A stretch of 37,343 nucleotides of DNA. Origin: an uncultured Alistipes sp. (GTDB taxonomy: Bacteria; Bacteroidota; Bacteroidia; Bacteroidales; Rikenellaceae). A model generated the notes under the pieces. That model had not been told where the DNA came from. It made no database searches and saw only the letters and a list, made by a program, of their open reading frames with translations. Positions 34,831 through 37,343 of the stretch are shown here, in pieces (within the stretch, counting starts at the first letter, position 1; each line of letters opens with the position of its first letter). A program made the translations under genes and the position numbers. The stretch is from positions 1 through 37,343 of the forward strand of contig CALVCS010000013.1 in assembly GCA_944326035.1 (NCBI GenBank). Reading direction: 5' to 3'.

Positions 34831-35552
34831 GGCAAAAACAGGGAATCAAACGCCCCCTTCCCGATCCGTTATGGATCAAACCGCCCACAGACGATGGAAA
34901 TTTATTTCCTCGACCGTTTCAGACCGGTGCAGCCGCTGCCGTTTGCGTCCCATCATGACCGTTTGGCCCCTTGTATTATCTCCCGAAACAAGATGGTACA
35001 ACCCGGAACCGAAAACGGGCTGATCATTCAATCAGGATGGGAATCATATCGCAGATCCGGAAAGCCATTTGCCTTCGAACCATCGTAAAAAGCCGACCTG
35101 GAGAAAAAATTAATCTCAACCGAACATACCTGCTGCACCGAAATGATAAAGGCTCATATCAAATCGAAATAACAGGGAGAGACTCGCAACCCATCGCTTA
35201 TCGGGCGATCCTTGCATACCCTAAAAAGAGCCGTTTAATAAACGAGTCGATACCCGTGAACCTCTGTACACTCTACCCTTCCCGCCGCAGACCTATTTCT
35301 GCCCGACAGGCTATACGGATTGCATAGCCTCCCAGAATGGATAATACTCGTGATCCTCTTCCCTCTTACACAAAGCCATCTCATCCTCTTGCGTGGCTTT
35401 ATCCATTCTCTTTACGTTATGTGTGACAAAATGCCTCGTAAGATAGCTCTGAATACGTAATGAGCAGCCTCTCCGGGCGCAGATTCAGGTATGCAGTCCT
35501 CCTTTAACAGGGAGGATGATGGGACGCTCTCTCGTAAATCCATATAGTTTCG

Positions 35553-35560
35553 TACCTTTG
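35553..35560 (+). promoter_or_regulatory. -7 promoter element of the DEAD-box helicase
   Basis: TACCTTTG, an exact match. Its closeness to the in-frame GTG at 35574 makes the ATG at 35583 the more likely start. Confidence 0.6.
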
Positions 35561-35582
35561 TAGTTGTATAATTGTGAAAAAG

Positions 35583-37043
35583 ATGAGATTCGACGAACTC
35601 GATTTACACCCAGATATCCTGCAAGGAATCGAAATGATGAACTTTCGGGAGATGACTCCCGTGCAAGAACATACCATCCCGGTCATTCTCTCCGGTCGCG
35701 ACCTGATTGGTTGTGCTCAAACCGGAACCGGTAAAACGGCGGCTTATACCCTCCCCCTGTTGGAAAAACTCTTACGGGAAGGCAATCCCGATAATGTCGT
35801 CAAATCGCTGATCATCGTTCCCACCCGCGAACTCGCTCAACAGATCGATGTTCAATTTCAGGGCTTCGCCTATTTCCTGCCGATCTCTACCACGGTCGTT
35901 TACGGCGGCGGCGACGGCATCGGATGGAGCCAACAGAAACAAGGAATGCTGATGGGCTCGGATATTGTCGTGGCCACACCGGGCCGTCTGTTGGCGCATC
36001 TGGCCAATAGCGGTGTCGACCTGTCGAGCGTGGAATATTTGGTCCTGGACGAAGCCGACCGCATGCTCGACATGGGTTTCCATGACGACATCATGAAGAT
36101 CATCTCCTACCTGCCGAAAAAGCGGCAAACGATGCTCTTCTCCGCCACCCTGCCGCCTAAGATCCGTGCCCTGGCCAAACAGATCCTGCACGATCCGGTC
36201 GAGGTGAACATTGCCGTTTCCAAACCCAACGAAGCCATCGATCAATCGGCCTATATCTGCTATGAGACGCAGAAGATGGAGTTGATCCGTACGCTGTTCG
36301 CGACCCCAACCGGAACCAAAACCATCATCTTTGCCTCCTCCAAACTCAAAGTCAAAGAGCTGGCCCATGCCCTGAAACGCATGAAACTCAACGTAGCCGC
36401 CATGCATTCCGATCTGGATCAAGCCAAACGTGAGGAGGTGATGCTCGATTTCAAAAACGGGAAAATCGATCTGCTGGTCGCCACCGATATTGTGGCCCGA
36501 GGGATCGACATCGAAGATATCGGTACGGTGGTCAATTATGACGTGCCGCACGATCCGGAAGACTACATCCACCGCATCGGACGAACGGCGCGGGCGAGTG
36601 CGCAAGGAACGGCCATCACCTTTGTCAACGAACAAGAACAGGGGAAATTCCACACCATCGAACGGTTCATCGAACGAGAGATTCCCAAGCGCCCTCTGCC
36701 GGAAGGTCTGGGGGAAGGTCCTCGCTACCACCCTGAAGAGACCCGAAGAGAGGGTCGTAAAGGCCATGATCGGGGACAAAGCCGACGCTCCAACGGACGT
36801 TCTGGCTCTGCGAAAGGCGGGCGATCGGCGAAACCGACTTCCCTGGCTGATTCCTCCTTCCAGGAAACGGCAGCCACTCTTCGATCGAGCGAAGCGATGA
36901 CCTCGGCTCTAGCCAAACAGACAGGATCGGCATCTCAGGAGACCTTGTCGTCGGGTTCGGACACCAACCAACCCCGTAAATCGCACGCTCGGCATCGCCC
37001 CTATCATTTTCGGAAGCCCAGAAAGGGGTCTCAGCAAGGTTAA
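35583..37043 (+). CDS. DEAD-box ATP-dependent RNA helicase (RhlE-like)
   Basis: 486 residues from the ATG at 35583. Q motif MTPVQEHTIP, motif I AQTGTGKT (45-52), Ia PTRELAQQ, Ib TPGRLL, II DEADRMLDMGFHDD, III SAT, IV IIFASS, V ATDIVARGIDI and VI HRIGRTARA are all present. The last ~115 residues form a low-complexity basic Arg/Gly/Ser/Lys-rich tail, typical of RNA-binding extensions that recruit the helicase to rRNA or mRNA. It remodels RNA duplexes in ribosome assembly or cold adaptation; the specific paralogue (RhlE, DeaD or other) is uncertain. A GTG nine bases upstream is a possible alternative start. Confidence 0.95.
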   Translation: MRFDELDLHPDILQGIEMMNFREMTPVQEHTIPVILSGRDLIGCAQTGTGKTAAYTLPLLEKLLREGNPDNVVKSLIIVPTRELAQQIDVQFQGFAYFLPISTTVVYGGGDGIGWSQQKQGMLMGSDIVVATPGRLLAHLANSGVDLSSVEYLVLDEADRMLDMGFHDDIMKIISYLPKKRQTMLFSATLPPKIRALAKQILHDPVEVNIAVSKPNEAIDQSAYICYETQKMELIRTLFATPTGTKTIIFASSKLKVKELAHALKRMKLNVAAMHSDLDQAKREEVMLDFKNGKIDLLVATDIVARGIDIEDIGTVVNYDVPHDPEDYIHRIGRTARASAQGTAITFVNEQEQGKFHTIERFIEREIPKRPLPEGLGEGPRYHPEETRREGRKGHDRGQSRRSNGRSGSAKGGRSAKPTSLADSSFQETAATLRSSEAMTSALAKQTGSASQETLSSGSDTNQPRKSHARHRPYHFRKPRKGSQQG

Positions 37044-37175
37044 ACACGAACTTTTCGGGGATCAGAGAGGCGTTCAAAAGGTATTTTGGAGGACTTCGAC
37101 AGTTGTTTAGGAACACCAAAAGCATATTCCTAAAAATATTTTTGTCAAAAAAGCGCGTAATACCGATTTGGATAT

Positions 37176-37183
37176 TATCTTTG
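37176..37183 (+). promoter_or_regulatory. -7 promoter element of tRNA-Ser
   Basis: TATCTTTG, an exact match, 14 nt before the mature tRNA 5' end. Confidence 0.6.
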
Positions 37184-37197
37184 CAGTCTGAAAGCAC

Positions 37198-37287
37198 GGA
37201 GAGATGCCGGAGTGGCCGATCGGGCCGCACTCGAAATGCGGTGTACGGGCAACTGTACCTAGGGTTCGAATCCCTATCTCTCCGCCA
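37198..37287 (+). tRNA. tRNA-Ser (anticodon CGA)
   Basis: The 7-bp acceptor stem GGAGAGA pairs with TCTCTCC (37277-37283), then discriminator G and encoded CCA (37285-37287). The anticodon stem CCGCA/TGCGG encloses loop CTCGAAA with anticodon CGA at 37232-37234, reading UCG serine codons. The extended variable arm (TGTACGGGCAACTGTAC) is characteristic of tRNA-Ser, and the T loop GGTTCGAATCC is canonical. Confidence 0.97.
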
Positions 37288-37343
37288 AGGGATGGCGGCA
37301 AAGAACGTCAAGCCAAAGCCAAAGCCTTCAAGTTGATAGACTT

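Larger units (their letters stand above)
34771..35582. other. 812-bp intergenic region between the GH106-like gene and the helicase
   Basis: No gene could be supported. Short open frames at 34894-35088 and 34971-35327 lack recognisable domains. It holds the minus-strand GH106 promoter at the left end and the helicase promoter at the right end. The small inverted repeat CCTCC/GGGAGG near 35500-35515 is the only structure noticed. It may hold an undetected small RNA or decayed sequence. Confidence 0.45.

Noticed and set aside
34971..35327. 118-residue open frame in the gap before the helicase
   Set aside because: No recognisable motif, no matching promoter or conserved start, and composition unlike the confirmed genes.

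Overview
The window looks like a chromosomal segment from a gut-type Bacteroidota, order Bacteroidales. The GC-rich coding might fit a Rikenellaceae/Alistipes-like genome, but that placement is weak. Evidence for the phylum: the -7 element TAnnTTTG (mostly TATCTTTG or TACCTTTG) recurs just upstream of many genes and the tRNA; Shine-Dalgarno sequences are scarce; a SusD-type C-terminus lies at the left edge; and acpP-fabF-rnc occur in that order.

Layout. 1-6774: the end of a SusD-like gene and its terminator, then a glycan-degradation operon: a TIM-barrel-like lipoprotein of unknown activity, a GH141-like parallel beta-helix enzyme and a GH3 enzyme with a PA14 insert. 6977-12783 (minus): a MacAB/TolC-type tripartite efflux operon (ATPase, two permeases, adaptor, outer-membrane channel), separated from the GH3 gene by a 23-bp-arm perfect inverted repeat. 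13201-21490: an accessory region. Its GC-rich left part holds a HAD gene, a WYL regulator, a PD-(D/E)XK-like nuclease, a DHH phosphoesterase and a Sel1-repeat gene. Its AT-richer right part holds a minus-strand CBASS anti-phage operon (HNH-SAVED effector, CD-NTase, E2-like protein) and, divergently, an ECF-like sigma factor plus a Panacea-domain protein. 21931-28568: housekeeping genes lspA, yraN-like, pepE, purN, acpP, fabF, rnc and radC. 28863-34770: convergent GH92 and GH106-like glycosidases separated by two strong hairpins. 35583-37287: a DEAD-box helicase and tRNA-Ser(CGA).

Main discovery. The minus-strand cluster 17237-19995 reads as a short type II CBASS: a Cap5-type nuclease that should sense a cyclic oligonucleotide, the CD-NTase that would make it, and a stand-alone E2-like protein with no E1 or JAB partner seen. 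The CD-NTase frame carries an in-frame TGA at codon 268 of 410, so as written the synthase is split. The WYL regulator and the PD-(D/E)XK gene each need a one-base correction in an A run. Three lesions within about 3.6 kb suggest either decay of the island or local sequence error. The CBASS operon faces a sigma-factor/Panacea pair across a short intergenic region where a CGTGACA/TGTCACG dyad brackets the sigma promoter, which suggests an uncharacterised regulatory or accessory module.
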